A stretch of DNA of 64,000 bases from Ditylenchus dipsaci (taxonomy: Eukaryota > Nematoda > Chromadorea > Rhabditida > Anguinidae), in NCBI GenBank assembly GCA_004194705.1, contig SADC01001286.1, forward strand, positions 104,347-168,346, given 5' to 3'. Position numbers and translations under genes: made by a program. Below the pieces are notes generated by a model that worked only from the letters and a program-made list of their open reading frames with translations, ran no database searches and was not told the DNA's origin. Positions 1-11,332 of this stretch are shown here, in pieces. Position 1 is the first letter of the stretch, and each line of letters starts with the position of its first letter.

Positions 1-3000
1 TCGTTTTATACTAGCCGGACGCGGTGCTAATATCCTTTAGGCGTACAGACTCCTCATTGTGCGCGCGCCATTTTCGGATTTAGCTGAAATAGTAAAAAAT
101 CATTGTATCCTATCCAGAATCGTGTCCTAAACACGGTTCGATAATTCTAAAACAGCTATTTGACTTGTAGGAAGCCCTGTTTCGGAGTATCTTCATACAC
201 CGTAGGTTATTCAGTTAGTACTCAGATTTTTGTACCTAGATGTACCTACGAAGGCACTCAGATGTAAATATAAAGGCAGTCTCTAGGTGTGTGTACTCAG
301 GTGGAAGTGAGTTAGTGGTGGTACCCGATGCTCAGGTGGTTTAGGTGGATCTACATACCTGGAGATGATTGGATACCTAAAAAGGCAGGTTATAACAAGG
401 AAAGTAACCTCTTGGGTCTACTCAATTAATGTTCTCAATAAACATCATAGTCGATACTCGAGTAGATGGATGTCCACCGATGGATGTCCAGCGCAAAATT
501 TCGTCTTTATGTTTCGGTTTCTGAACAGCTTTTACGTTCACTGATTCTAATAATATAAAGGAAGTCTGCACGTAGTGAACTGTAATATGAGCGATTTTAC
601 GAAAAATCGAAATACCATACAAAATGGCATTTTACCAATATCAAACCGTCTTCAGCATGCAAAATATAATGCGGAAAAGAACCAGAAAAAGATGAAACAA
701 TATTCGCGCCAAGTGGACGACCACTTGGATTGGTTAGAGCACGAATTATCTGACAAAACTGTGGTTGGGTTATGAAAAGTATAAAAATAAAAGGTTAATA
801 TTTAATACAAAATATGGCAATCTTATTTTTAAAAAAGCAGGATCGTTTGGCGTGTACATGATAATTTAGGGTGGTACAGGGTGGTTTGGGGTAAGTTCGG
901 GTATTTTGAGGTTATTGAGGTGGTTTGAGATAGTTTGGAGTGTTAGCCAGCCAAAGCTGGAAAAAATATGGAAAAGGTAAAAGTAATTGAACCAAAGATA
1001 GCAATTATGGGAAAAGGTAAAAGTAAGTGAACCAGAGATAGCAACTTTCTCAATGTTTTTAAAATTTTAACAATTTGTTTGATGGCTCATTAGAAACTAG
1101 AAGAGTAGGGCTGCATGCTGGTCTGAAAAAAATAAAAAAATGATAAGAAAACACTGAGATATGGTCGTTTTAAAAATTTGGTGGGGAAATTCAGTAATTT
1201 TGGGGAATTTCACACTTTTGGTGGGGAAATTCACTTGCAGCCTTTCGAAAAATATTCTGCAAAATGTGATTTGTAGTGCTTGATCTGCACTACAACATAT
1301 TGAAAGAATGTTAGCCCAGCACACAAAACTTCATCCACTTTTTCTCACAACGAGTCGATTTGGGAAAACAGAAAATCCGGGGATCAAAAATTCGGTTTTT
1401 TATTTGTTCTGTCTATTTACCCACTATTTTACTAACACTTACTGAATGTTAATATACCATTCGCTAGAAAATTTGCAGGGCTACAAAATAATTTATCGTG
1501 CACAAAAAATTGAAAATTTAAAATGGTCCTATGGTGCCCTTGAAGGATAGGGTTTTTTTTGGACACCCTGTATTCAAAAAAAACGACCGGTGAATTTAGA
1601 TTTCTTCACTATTTTTGGATCACAGTGAAGAATCAGGCTGGCAAAAAGTGGGACCCTCAGCCGGAAACTAGCTTTTGGGCATGGCGCCATATTTAGACCC
1701 GACCTCAAGTTCGACACCGCCTAGGGTGACGCGGTACTTTTACCTTAAACTTTTAAATATTCTATCATAGGGTGGTTTTTTTCAAAATATAAAGGCTTTT
1801 TTTCAACAGGCAATTATTGGTAATGCGCATTTTTATGACTATGATGAATAAATAAATATGATGAAACTGATGCATAAGAAAGAATTGCGAAACAAAACAA
1901 CGAACATTTTCAAGCACCTCTAATTTCAAAACCACCCTATACATTTAATTCGTCAATTTAGTTATAAAGATAGGCTGTCGATATATCGTGACTACAGGGT
2001 GTTTCAAGAAGTTTATTGGGTTTAAAATGGCCATGACTTTTTCATAGAGCGTTTTCTGAAATTCTGTATTCGCAACTCGAATTTTCACTCCGAAATTCAA
2101 ACCACTCTCGAAACCCTCAAACTACTCTCGAGAAATATTTTGCTTACATTAATTATGTTCAAAAGAGGTTTCAAAAATGCTTATTCCTGGCTTTTAATTC
2201 AAAAATTCTGTGCCCCCACTAACCTGGCACCCCTGATTACTTGTCACCTTTAATCGGTCCCCAGGGGTGCCGGGTTATCACAGTTTGACTGTATGGCCAT
2301 CTTAAACCCTAAAATTTCTTGCATCACCATAGATATCGAAAGCAGCTGAGAGTATGGCAGAGCAAAGTAACCTTGCATTTCGCGCAGAATCACATCCCTC
2401 TCATTCTCGATCTCTCGTAACCACACACACAATTTAGGAGGACGTCCGACAGGATTTCAACGGCTAAAAAGCAGCATTGACTTTAATTAAATAAAAGGAC
2501 AAAAGACGAAATCACCCAAATTACCTTTATCGGTGTCGTGCGCAAAACATTTAGCAAAATAGGTAGTTTGTTCTCTAGATGTGTAAGCATTCAGATGAGC
2601 GCCCATGTTTTCCACTTCTAGCTCTAGGTCAAACTGCGAGCGATTGCGAGTCCCCTGTAAGATTGCTGAGTTTTAACAGCACATGCCTGAACTTCAAAAG
2701 CAAATTACAACTACTTTTATATTGTTTGACGTGTTTTTTTAGAGATGGAAGTTCAGATCTTCTTTTGATAAGCCGCAGAATACAAAAAAAACTAAAAATA
2801 ACGAGAAGAAACATTTTTTTCAACATTGTGAATAAAAATTACACTGCTGGAAAAAATGAAAACAAGTGTCTGTCAATATCAAAAATTTAATTAAAATAGT
2901 CTGCTCTGCAAGATCAAATTCTGTCCTTCCCTTTTTAGACGCTTTCAGAAAACTTTTAATATATCGAAAGTAATTGAATATTGAAAAAAATTAATTTTAA

Positions 3001-3094
3001 AATTAATTGTTAGAACATGAAACACTAAATTAAGCAGAACGAACTGTACAAGAAAAACTTTTATCTGAGTCTCTATGCCGATTTTGAATTTTAA

Positions 3095-3895
3095 ACGGAT
3101 AATATTTTTTCTCACCGCAAATACACTGCGAATGCACCGCAAATTATTTTTTCTCACCGCAATTTGATCTTCCCGCAAAATACTTTTTCTCACCGCAATT
3201 TGCGGTCCGCAAAATACTTTTTTCTCACCGCAAAAATACTTTTTTCCCCCCGCAAACCTAATTTCTGTCCAAGACCAACCAAATTTTGCATAATTTTGCA
3301 AGAATTCAAATTTTTCAGCCTGAAAATGACTTGGATCGCTCAAAATCCCACCCCGGAATGGCCAGAAGCCCTGAAAGTTGGTTTTTGGGGGTTTACTAAA
3401 GGGGGAGGGGTAAACTTTCTGCGAAAATTCGATTGGGCGGATCAGAATTCCGGTCCGATCGGCTTAATCGCTAATCTCAGGTTTATGACGGTTTGGGTGG
3501 TTCAGGGCGGAATTCTGAGCGATTAAGCCGATCGGACCGGAATTCTGATCCGCCCAATCGAATTTTCGCAAAAAGTTTACCCCCTTTAGTAAACCCCAAA
3601 AAACCAACTTTCAGGGGCTTCTGGCCATTCCGGGTGGGATTTTGAGCAATCCAAGTCATTTTCAGGCTGAAAAATTTGAATTCTTTCAAAATTATGCAAA
3701 ATTTGGTTGGTCTTGGACAGAAATTAGGTTTGCGGGGGAAAAAAGTATTTTGCGGTGAGAAAAAAGTATTTTGCGGTGAGAAAAAAGTATTTTGCGGTGA
3801 GAAAAAAGTATTTTGCGGGAAGATCAAATTGCGGTGAGAAAAAAATAATTTGCGGTGATTTTCAAGTGTTTTGCGGTGAGAAAAAAATACCATCC
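3095..3895. mobile_element. Foldback element with CTCACCGCAA word repeats
   Basis: Two arms of about 390 bases are near-perfect inverted copies around a short spacer near 3490. The outer part of each arm is a degenerate tandem array of a word like TTTTTCTCACCGCAA. The inner part is unique sequence holding GATTGGGCGGATCAGAATTC. Apparent ends are GGATAATATTTTTTC and, on the other strand, GGATGGTATTTTTTTC. I found no clear target duplication. The open frames on both strands are read-through of the word repeat, not genes. Confidence 0.85.
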
Positions 3896-4689
3896 AGGCC
3901 TTTATCTATTAGATTAAAAGTTTTCTGGTGCAGTTCTTTCCGTTCTTCTAAATATTGTAAATTTTTCTACAAAGGAACCGTCAGAACAAACATAATTTTG
4001 AATACTTAAGAAAAATCAACGTTTTCAAAAAAAAAGAACAGAATTGTCTCTTTGGGCCAAAAATCTAGCATTTATCATGATAAATCCCCGCTCAATATTT
4101 AATTAGAAAGCTCGCATTCTCTTCTTTCTTTTAAGCTCTAAACGCATATCATGGTGAATAAAATTCGAGTCAATTGTTACAATAAAGGCAAATATATATT
4201 TGATAAGAGGACCTATCTTCAAGAAGTGACTGTATTGCTAGGGAAAACATTTTTTAATTTATTTTGCAGATTCGTAATCTGCATGAAATTCTGAACAAAA
4301 CGCTACTCTGACTACACTTGACCCTCCGTGTGTTAAAGGATGTGAGAGAAAAATACTATTAGGAGGCGTGGGTGCTTTTGGCCCCTTTTTCCACTTTTGG
4401 AAATCTCGCCTTTTTCACTCTCATTATTATTTTGCACTTTAAATGGCCATTGCCGTCTACGACAACGGTTGTCCTCCGCTAATTAAAAAAATTCCTAATC
4501 ATTGAATTTCTGTACGGATTTATAACTTGGTTTCTAACAAAACTATACCTAAAATTAAATTCTGGGCTTCGTTTCGTTAGATTGAACTTCTGTAGTAGAA
4601 GAGACATAGGACAATTGGCATCGATGCCAACTGTCCACTTAGTTATGTTTTTGTGACAATAACGATTTTTAAGTAATATTTTTTGCTTC

Positions 4690-4905
4690 AACTCATTCCA
4701 GTAGCCAAATTTCCTAACAAATCTGAATCGCCTAACAGAATTTTCAAAAAATGCTTAGTTACTCAGACATAAGCTAAAGTTGGAAAACAGACAGTATTTA
4801 TCTAATTTTAATCTATCTCGACAACTAAGTATTTTTTTTAAAATTCTGTTTAGTGATTCAGACTCCCGACGAAATTTCAGCTACAAATTTGAGCTCAGAA
4901 TTTGA
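4690..4905. repeat. Diverged foldback repeat
   Basis: Degenerate inverted repeat: CCAGTAGC...AATTTC on the left and GAAATTTCAGCTAC on the right, around paired stretches with a 'tctcgacaact' apex. Its arms resemble the inner arms of the CCAGTTAGCG foldbacks at 19950 and 52895. The stretch from 4905 to 5638 holds no gene that I can see. Confidence 0.45.
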
Positions 4906-5637
4906 ACAACAATACACGTGTTATCTGATAAAACGATAAAAACTGTTCAAGAAAAAGTTTTCTCTGAGTCTCTTACTCGATTTTGAATTTTACTGCAAAA
5001 ATATTTTCCTCAGACAGAGATTGTCAGGGGGTCGTAAATCAATCAAATGCGTGAAATCTTAGTGGCTAACTACTGCTAGGCTATGTGGATATAAAGTTTC
5101 TGCCCCATTAAGGTGATAAAATCATCTGGTAGCTTTTTTCAGTTCCTGTTATTTGTTTGTAATTTCACGATTTTTTCTGCCTGTGAAGATTAAATCATTA
5201 ATATTTGTTTGTCTACATTTCTGGCAATATGAAATTTTGTATTATTTTGCTTGCGTAGGAGGCACATTATTTTCATGTTCGAAGATTAAAACCTTAGCTG
5301 TCACCGTATAACCTCTTTTTACCCACCAGGTGGATTATTTTTCAACCCCTGTAATTTTATGAAATTGTGAATCAAAAATGACCTTAACTTTAATTGCACA
5401 ATAAAATCTTGTAATATATATTTGCATTAAATAATCCCTAACTGTACTCATCAAATGACAATCTAGGCTATCTGATGCACCAATCAAATTAATAACTGCA
5501 ACAGCAATTATTGATCTCCTTCACTATAAAAACATTTAATATATATTGAGTAAACCAGTGTTCATAAATGGCAAAACATAGCACACTTCTTGGAAGCTAT
5601 TATAAATTTTAAAATTTTTTAATGATCTGTTTTTACA

Positions 5638-6298
5638 CCCTTGCATTGGAGAGATATGCCCTGAAAAAATTGTTTAAATGCCTTTAAAATTTAGAACGAT
5701 TATTTTTCCGTAATTTTAATAATAATAAAAATAGACATTGAAATATTCGTTATAAGATGCAGTGCCTCCTTTACAAAGTTATGCAATATGCACCTGTGAG
5801 CGTTGATCTACAGTCAACTCGCGATAAACTGACACTTTCAGAAAACCGGCACTGTGAAAAAGCCTGAAAAAGCTTTGGCTAAGCTCTTAAGAATGAAGCA
5901 AAATAAAAACTCCGCCCAATAAACCAACCCCCTTGTCTGGTCAATAATATGATGATTTATCGAGAGACGACTGTAATCAGAAAGCTACAAACACGCCTGC
6001 TCGTTTGCCAAAAATAAAAAGAGCGCTGGCACCGGTTTTCTAATTTGAGAGCCACCGCCTCTAATGCCGCCGATATTTTGAAGAGCCGGCGCCCCGCCGA
6101 CGGCTGGCACCGGTGAGGCTCTTCAAAAGTGTCAATTTTTCCTGGCGGACTGCCAGCGCTTCTTGTGTAAACTCTAACTCACTCAAAGTTAACCAGTCAA
6201 ATATTTTGTCTGCAGCACCAATGGCTAATTTAACCAACACTTTGATGCCATTATTACATCTTGTTCTAATCGAAATCTCAGGAGGTAGACGATTTTAA
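5638..6298. repeat. Left arm of a 6.3-kb inverted repeat
   Basis: About 660 bases recur in inverted orientation at 11333-11993. The arm includes a nested 163-bp MITE (5811-5973) and a GC-richer patch (6050-6130). A 61-codon frame is conserved in both arms; its antisense reads like a short helical segment. I cannot tell whether the arms are transposon termini or an inverted duplication. Confidence 0.85.
5811..5973. mobile_element. pogo/Tc1-like MITE (left arm copy)
   Basis: 163 bp. Ends are CAGTCAACTCGCGATAAA and, on the opposite strand, CAGTCGTCTCTCGATAAA, flanked by TA on both sides. The CAGTCG...-type terminus with a TA duplication is characteristic of pogo/Tigger-like elements. The mirror copy is at 11659-11821, so it was present before the arm duplicated. 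Confidence 0.7.
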
Positions 6299-7120
6299 TT
6301 TTTCCATCATGTCTTTATTAATTCTGGTAGATTAATTTTTAGCCCTCAAAATCTAGAAATATTTTTATCTTCAATGAATTTTGCATACTGGGTTTTGCAC
6401 ACTTTTTGCAGGGAGCAAAGGATACTTTGTTCACAGTTAACTGCAACTCAAAATACAATAAGAATAGACTATAGGGCATGATTTTGACTTGAAAAGGGGA
6501 TTTCCCAAACCCTAGTTAATATTATTTTTAATTTTAACCACGTATTTTTTTACTCGAAAGGATGTAACGGTGAATCCACCCCACAAAAATATCAGATGAC
6601 TATTTCGAAATAAAATTTTTTTCGAAAAAATTCGCCGTGGTCCAAACCAAAGACGTCCCGGTAGTTTTCGGGTTATTTTAGAACTTAAGTTTTTATCGGT
6701 GCTGTAGTGGACATGATCATTTACAAATTTATACTTAAATTGACGCTGGAAAGCGGGACTACATTTTGCGTATAAACTTAAAATTCCATCATTTATAAAA
6801 GGTTTATAACTCATTTGAAAGAGTGTAAAAAGGGCTACAAAACCGTAAAAAAGAAATTTTGTTTTGCCATAAATTTTGTTTAAAAATATTAGGTTTAAAA
6901 TCCATACCGAACTTTGGGACACCAGTTACAATAACACCTGTTCAAAACTGGAGATTTTATTTGTCACAGATTAGGAAACCAACTTAGTTAAGCAACAGCT
7001 ACTCCAACAAATAGATGGCTAGGTTATCTAACCAAAAGGTGCGATTACAATGAACGCAGTATGTAATTCCCTTTATTTGATATTTTCCAACCTTCAATTA
7101 ACACAATATAAATATGTTCT
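6299..7120. other. Gene-free AT-rich stretch
   Basis: I see no supported gene. The 136-codon minus-strand frame at 6512-6922 is Phe/Lys/Asn-rich, has no recognisable domain and no conserved second copy. Confidence 0.5.
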
Positions 7121-7169
7121 CAGCTCATAAATCAATCTTCATCATCATAGGTAGAATTCTTGGTAGTGC

Positions 7170-8036
7170 CAGCGCAGACGGCCTCATCGATAAACCCATA
7201 GAAATCCTCAGGGATGCTGTTGAAATTTCTGAAATTTCTACATTGTTTACTATACGCAAAAGTATTTTTCTAAAAGCATACAAAGGTTTCTTTGAGTTGG
7301 GATGTAACACACAGTCTTTTCCGTCGTGTTCAACAGACCCACAAAATTTGCAAGAATTTTCTCTAAAAACTTGTCAATCTAGAACAATATGCTTAACAAT
7401 AAGCCCACTTACGAATTTCGTATGTCTTTCCTGATAAGCAATCTTCTCAGAACGAATTTGTCGAATTCAATGAAATGGCACTAAAAATATGTTTACCACA
7501 ATTTTTCACAAAAAATTAGATAAAAACCCCGTTGTGCTCAGACATGCTTACGAACAACTTCTTTCGAACCTCCTTGCCAGAAATTGTGCCGACACCAATT
7601 TTAAAAGACGCGCAATACTTCAACAGCTTTGGTAGACCCCTTTACGAATCCACTAAATTTTTGTTTAAGGCAAGAAATAACGTCTATTTCAGAAATACCT
7701 TGGTATCTTCCGCATCAAACCACTCGTCAATAAGCTTTTGCCACACAACAGGAGATCGCATCACCAATTTCTCGTCACGGTCCCCATAGAATGAGCACAA
7801 TTCAAGAAGCCCCAAGTTTTCACAAGTTGAAGACGGAAGCACTTCAATTTTTCTTCCCAAACCAGTGAAGGAAGCAGAATGACGGATGCCTTTTAGAAAC
7901 AAATTCATGCGGACTAAATTAGAAAACCTTAGGATAAATTTTGAACGAAAAAGGGTTTCAAGCATACCAGATTTGCCGTCAAAGTAATTCTCAAGCGATT
8001 CTAGCACTGAGACGACTGATTCGAAAGTACTCATAG
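7170..8036 (-). CDS. Downstream exons of a putative F-box-like gene
   Basis: The best exon is 8036-7699. It has an acceptor with a T-rich tract ending TTTTTTTACAG, about 112 codons including VLESLENYFDGKSGMLETLF and SPVVWQKLIDEWFDAEDTK, and a donor AAG/GTATTT. A second candidate exon is 7480-7413 (CHFIEFDKFVLRRLLIRK; acceptor TTTTTAG, donor GTAAGT). A last exon near 7267-7175 follows an acceptor CTTTTAG and is open in two frames, one ending in an acidic STYDDED tail; the phases do not let me choose. Upstream on the same strand are F-box-like exons at 10326 and 11184, so these may be the C-terminal exons of one of those, split apart by the transposons at 8852 and 10520. The function is unknown. 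Linking these exons into one transcript is inference. Confidence 0.4.
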
Positions 8037-8840
8037 CTGTAAAAAAAGAAATAGAGAGCAGTAAATACATGATTTTGCTTTTATGAGGCCTGTATCGTTT
8101 TAGAAGGTATAAACAGCTTCGCAATGACCCCACAAATGTCACAGAGTAAAGGCACGTTCAGAAAAAGTGTGGACGTTAGTGTGAGATTTAGCGTTCTTTA
8201 AACGCGTGGGGAACCGTACTCTTTTTTTTTTGTTGAAAAAAATTCTGTTGTTAATATCCTATGGCTAAGATTCAGGTCTTCAGAATAAGCTAACAACAAG
8301 CTAAACCTGATTGGAAAATGTTAAATAAGCATGCTCAAGTCCGCTTTCAGGTCGATACTCGGTCGAGGGTCGATACTCGGTCTACCCGAGTCGATGAATG
8401 CAGACCTAAGCATTTTTATACAATATTTTCAATTAAATGCAGTTTGTTAATGGGTCATTTTGAAGCCCTGAATCTTAGCTGCAAGATAGTACCTTCCCAC
8501 ATTAAAAACACGCCGAATCTCGCACTCAGGTTGACAATAATTTTCAACATGCTTTAAAGGGCATGCCCGTGCGTTAAGGCGCGAACCAGCAATTTTTTTC
8601 GAATTTTTTCGAATCGTCCCATTTTTCACTCGTTCTGCGCAAATCTGATATAGATGACCCTAAACTGCTTTTAAAAATTAGGCAGAAAACTTTAAAAAAC
8701 TAGGCGACACCGCATGTAAAAATTTATCGAGAAAGAAAAGAACTGCTGGTTTGCGCCTTTTCTCCCCATCGGGCACGAACATACCCCTTTAAGAAATTTG
8801 CAACTGCCACACCAGCAACTGTAGTTGTTACTGTTTACAA

Positions 8841-9450
8841 TACCGTAAATACAGGGTGTGTCAGAATTACGCGCACATTGCTCTTTCTGTCTTAATTTTT
8901 TTATATGTTATCAATTTTAATTGGATTTATGCTGTCTGCATGGTATTTCTCTTCCTTTTCATGCTTTTCACGTTTAGATCATGGCTAATATCAAGAATCA
9001 AGAGCAAGCAAACCGACTTTGTGCGAAGCAGTTCAAACTTGGTCTAGAAGAGATGTTCCGAATAATCGACAGTGGGCATTCCTAAAGGTTTCAATTTTTG
9101 TCTCAATTTATCCTTTTTATCTTGTTGTTTCTTATTGTTTATTATTGTACGAATAAAGATGAATGGGAAGTCATGATTAGTAAAAGCCCCGTAATTCTGG
9201 AGATTTCCTCGGGTTAGGGTCCCGAAAACGGAAATCGACCGGGCAAGGAGCTACCTCGCCAAATTTTTCAAAAAAGTGCGCGTAATTCTGACACACCCTG
9301 TACTCTAATACAGCCCCCCCCTCTCTAATAGAGACCCCCTTGTTTTTTGACTAGAACTTCATAGTTAGGGCCATTTTCGATTGACAATTTTGAGATTTTG
9401 GGGGATCCAAAAATAGAGCCCTTGGGGCTCTATTAGAGGAAATACGGTAT
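8841..9450. mobile_element. TACCGTAAAT-type MITE split by a mariner-like MITE
   Basis: The left end TACCGTAAAT (8841-8850) and right end ATTAGAGGAAATACGGTA (to 9450) belong to one palindromic MITE that also occurs at 22411, 25297, 27779, 34310 and 47008. It is interrupted by the element at 8852-9300. Its inner sequence reads CTCTAATAGAG...GGGGCTCTATTAGAG. Confidence 0.7.
8852..9300. mobile_element. Tc1/mariner-like MITE
   Basis: 449 bp with near-perfect terminal repeats CAGGGTGTGTCAGAATTACG, flanked by TA on both sides (8850-8851 and 9301-9302). It is inserted into the TACCGTAAAT MITE, so it is the younger of the two. The 63-codon hydrophobic frame inside is not supported as a gene. Confidence 0.8.
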
Positions 9451-10130
9451 TTGTCGCGAAACAAATTATATTTTTTGTGAAACTCGGTGTTAAATATTTT
9501 TAGTTTTATTTGCAGCTTCTATTGGTTAGTAAAATACCTTTCTATGATCTAGTTTAAGTCTGATAATGTTTGCGGTGTTTTTCAATTCTTTTGTTTCTTC
9601 TATCACCTCTATTTGGTCTAATTCATTCACATGCGGTTCAAAAAACATATATGGAAGCTAAATAGGCTGTACCGAAAAAGGTAAAAAAATATTTGGAAAA
9701 CGGCACATTTGGTAAAAAAAAACTCAAACAAAAACAAAAAACAAAAAAATCGGTGTTAAAGTTTATTGTTGCGTTGTTTTTAACAAATCTTTCCTTTTTA
9801 CAGTAGTTTTGGCGATAAAAGAATACCGAAATATGGGAAGGGTACATGAAAAAATTCACCTACTTTTGACCCTCTTTATAGTCGTAGATAATATTCGAAG
9901 GCCGGTCCTAAACATCACTTTTCATAAGAAAAAATACCAGAAAAATACCGGTATTAATCTTGGAATTTTGAAATTGGTATTTTTAGCAACCCTGTGATGA
10001 AGCTTTGGCTAGCTCGTTTTGGCAAAAAATTTAATGAGAATTTTCACCGGACTTTAGGGCCGAGCCCGGCCCGCAGCAGGTGCGGTCCGGCCCAAGCCCG
10101 CTGGGCTTGGGCCGGCCCGTGTCCATCCCT
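9451..10130. other. Repeat-rich stretch with one diverged word-foldback end
   Basis: From 9669, GGCTGTACCGAA is followed by words like CATTTGGTAAAA. This matches, word for word but with altered letters, the left end of the foldback at 43479. A GC-rich palindrome lies at about 10050-10125 (GGCCCAAGCCC...GGGCTTGGGCC). No gene seen. Confidence 0.5.
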
Positions 10131-10134
10131 CCGA

Positions 10135-10326
10135 TTAATGTATATAATTGCAATGTAATGAGTTAATCGACTCGCCTATTGGAAGGATGTCTGCATTCTG
10201 GTCAATTATGGCCAACAACCAAGTGTTCACAAGACGGCACATTCTTAGCTTAGCAGCACTCAGAAATTTGAGAATTTCCAGTTGAACTTCAGTAGGCGAA
10301 GTGGTGTTAGTGACATAATATGCCAT
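10135..10326 (-). CDS. F-box-like exon (partial gene)
   Basis: Starts at the ATG complementary to 10326 and reads 63 codons to a stop at 10135. Residues 10-40 fit an F-box: the pattern SPTEVQLEILKFLSAAKLR followed by CRLVNTWLLAIID matches the family layout (Pro, paired hydrophobics, a central Leu-Arg-x-Cys-Arg-x-Val core and a Trp). F-box domains bind Skp1 and recruit substrates to SCF ubiquitin ligases. The exon has no obvious GT donor before its stop, so either the donor is non-canonical or the gene is broken. Downstream exons may be those at 8036-7175. I rely on the domain pattern only; no C-terminal substrate domain is visible. Confidence 0.5.
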   Translation of the reverse strand: MAYYVTNTTSPTEVQLEILKFLSAAKLRMCRLVNTWLLAIIDQNADILPIGESINSLHCNYIH

Positions 10327-10519
10327 GGTGAAACAATATCTTGGATCCACCTTTGACTTTCCTAAATGCACCTTGACTGTACAAAAAATATTATTTGTTT
10401 GGCTGACTCACAAAGATTAGATAAAAAATACAACTGGCAAGTGTGAAAACTCAAATGTTTTTAAATTTGATCTCGAGCCGTTCTATCCAAATTATTCGAC
10501 AATAAATAAGGACTGCAAT

Positions 10520-11072
10520 CAGGGATGTTAACTCTGTTTTTCAAAAGTAAGGCTCCAGCATTCAAAACGAAGGCTTTAACAGTCAAAAATATTGCCAAAA
10601 ATAAGGCTTTTTTCAAATACTTCACAAATCAAACAAATCATTTATTGAATCCATATTTTTCAACACCAGAAGCTATCTTTAACAATTCCGCATCGTTCAG
10701 AAAATAATCGTACATGGCAGAACAATCTAGATCAACATCTATCAACATATAGATCAACGACTTAAAAATATCGAAGAAGCCTGACATTGCACACCTAAAT
10801 TGCAAGACATCAGGGCAATTCTTCGATAAAGATTAATGCATCGAAACGCAAAAAACAGGCACGCAAACCAATAACGGTTGCCAAATCCTCAAAAATTGAC
10901 GACACGGATGAAACGAGACTAGATTTCAATGTGAGACAAATGAGACTATGAAAAACGGTTTCTTCACAGCCCCATTTTTGTCCCAAAAAGCCTTATTTTT
11001 TGCAATGGAAAATAAGGTCAAACCTCCAAAAATAAGGTAAAGCCTCACAAATAAGGTAAGTTAACATCCCTG
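10520..11072. mobile_element. hAT-like MITE
   Basis: 553 bp, ends CAGGGATGTTAACT and AGTTAACATCCCTG, with a perfect 8-bp target duplication ACTGCAAT (10512-10519 and 11073-11080). An 8-bp duplication with a CAGGG-type terminus is typical of the hAT superfamily. It interrupts the F-box-like exon at 11184-11081. The short frames inside are not genes. Confidence 0.85.
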
Positions 11073-11080
11073 ACTGCAAT

Positions 11081-11184
11081 GGCAGGGAGAACTTTTTCTG
11101 GCTAAGCAGAACAGCGCACCTACTAAAATCAACAAGGACACCAAGACATGTTTCTATGGAGCACCATAAATCAATTGGAATCAT
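11081..11184 (-). pseudogene. F-box-like exon interrupted by a hAT MITE
   Basis: From the ATG complementary to 11184 it reads MIPIDLWCSIETCLGVLVDF then SRCAVLLSQKKF. This fits the same N-terminal F-box layout as the gene at 34821 (MAITIPADIWLEVLTYLGV): Pro, Asp-x/Leu-Trp, spaced Leu, Val-Asp/Asn. Just after this segment the hAT-like element at 10520-11072 is inserted. The uninterrupted sequence continues only a few codons to a stop, so no complete protein can be read. It is either a disrupted gene or an orphan first exon. Confidence 0.4.
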
Positions 11185-11332
11185 TCCCAGTACTTTTAAC
11201 TGTCTAAAACTGAATTAATTTTGGGGTTTAATCAAACCTTTTGGTGCAGCCGAAAATATGCTTGTGGTTTATGGTTTTTTATGGTTTTTGAGACTTTTGG
11301 AATTTTTTTTCGCAAAAAACAGCAGGGCGAGA

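Larger units (their letters stand above)
1..5265. repeat. Left copy of a 5.2-kb direct repeat at the window ends
   Basis: This block reappears in the same orientation at 58789-64000. It starts at base 1, so it may extend further left. The copies align end to end and differ mainly by single-base gains or losses in homopolymers; the right copy is 53 bases shorter and substitutions are rare. No convincing gene is visible: open frames are short and are shifted in the other copy. It contains the foldback at about 3095-3895, a weak foldback at about 4690-4905, and a palindromic patch at 2228-2275. The rest (1-3090 and 3900-4690) is AT-rich and unremarkable. Confidence 0.95.

Noticed and set aside
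575..775. 66-codon frame present in both end blocks
   Set aside because: The frame is changed by indels in the second copy, and the sequence contains a repeat (CCAAGTGGACGACCACTTGG) also found near 44350 and in part at 38340.
3483..3893. Open frames with HRKTL/SPQNTF repeats in the end-block foldback
   Set aside because: Read-through of the CTCACCGCAA word repeat; frames differ between the two end copies.
8856..9047. Hydrophobic 63-codon frame resembling a membrane peptide
   Set aside because: Lies inside a mariner-like MITE; T-rich DNA gives Phe/Leu by chance.
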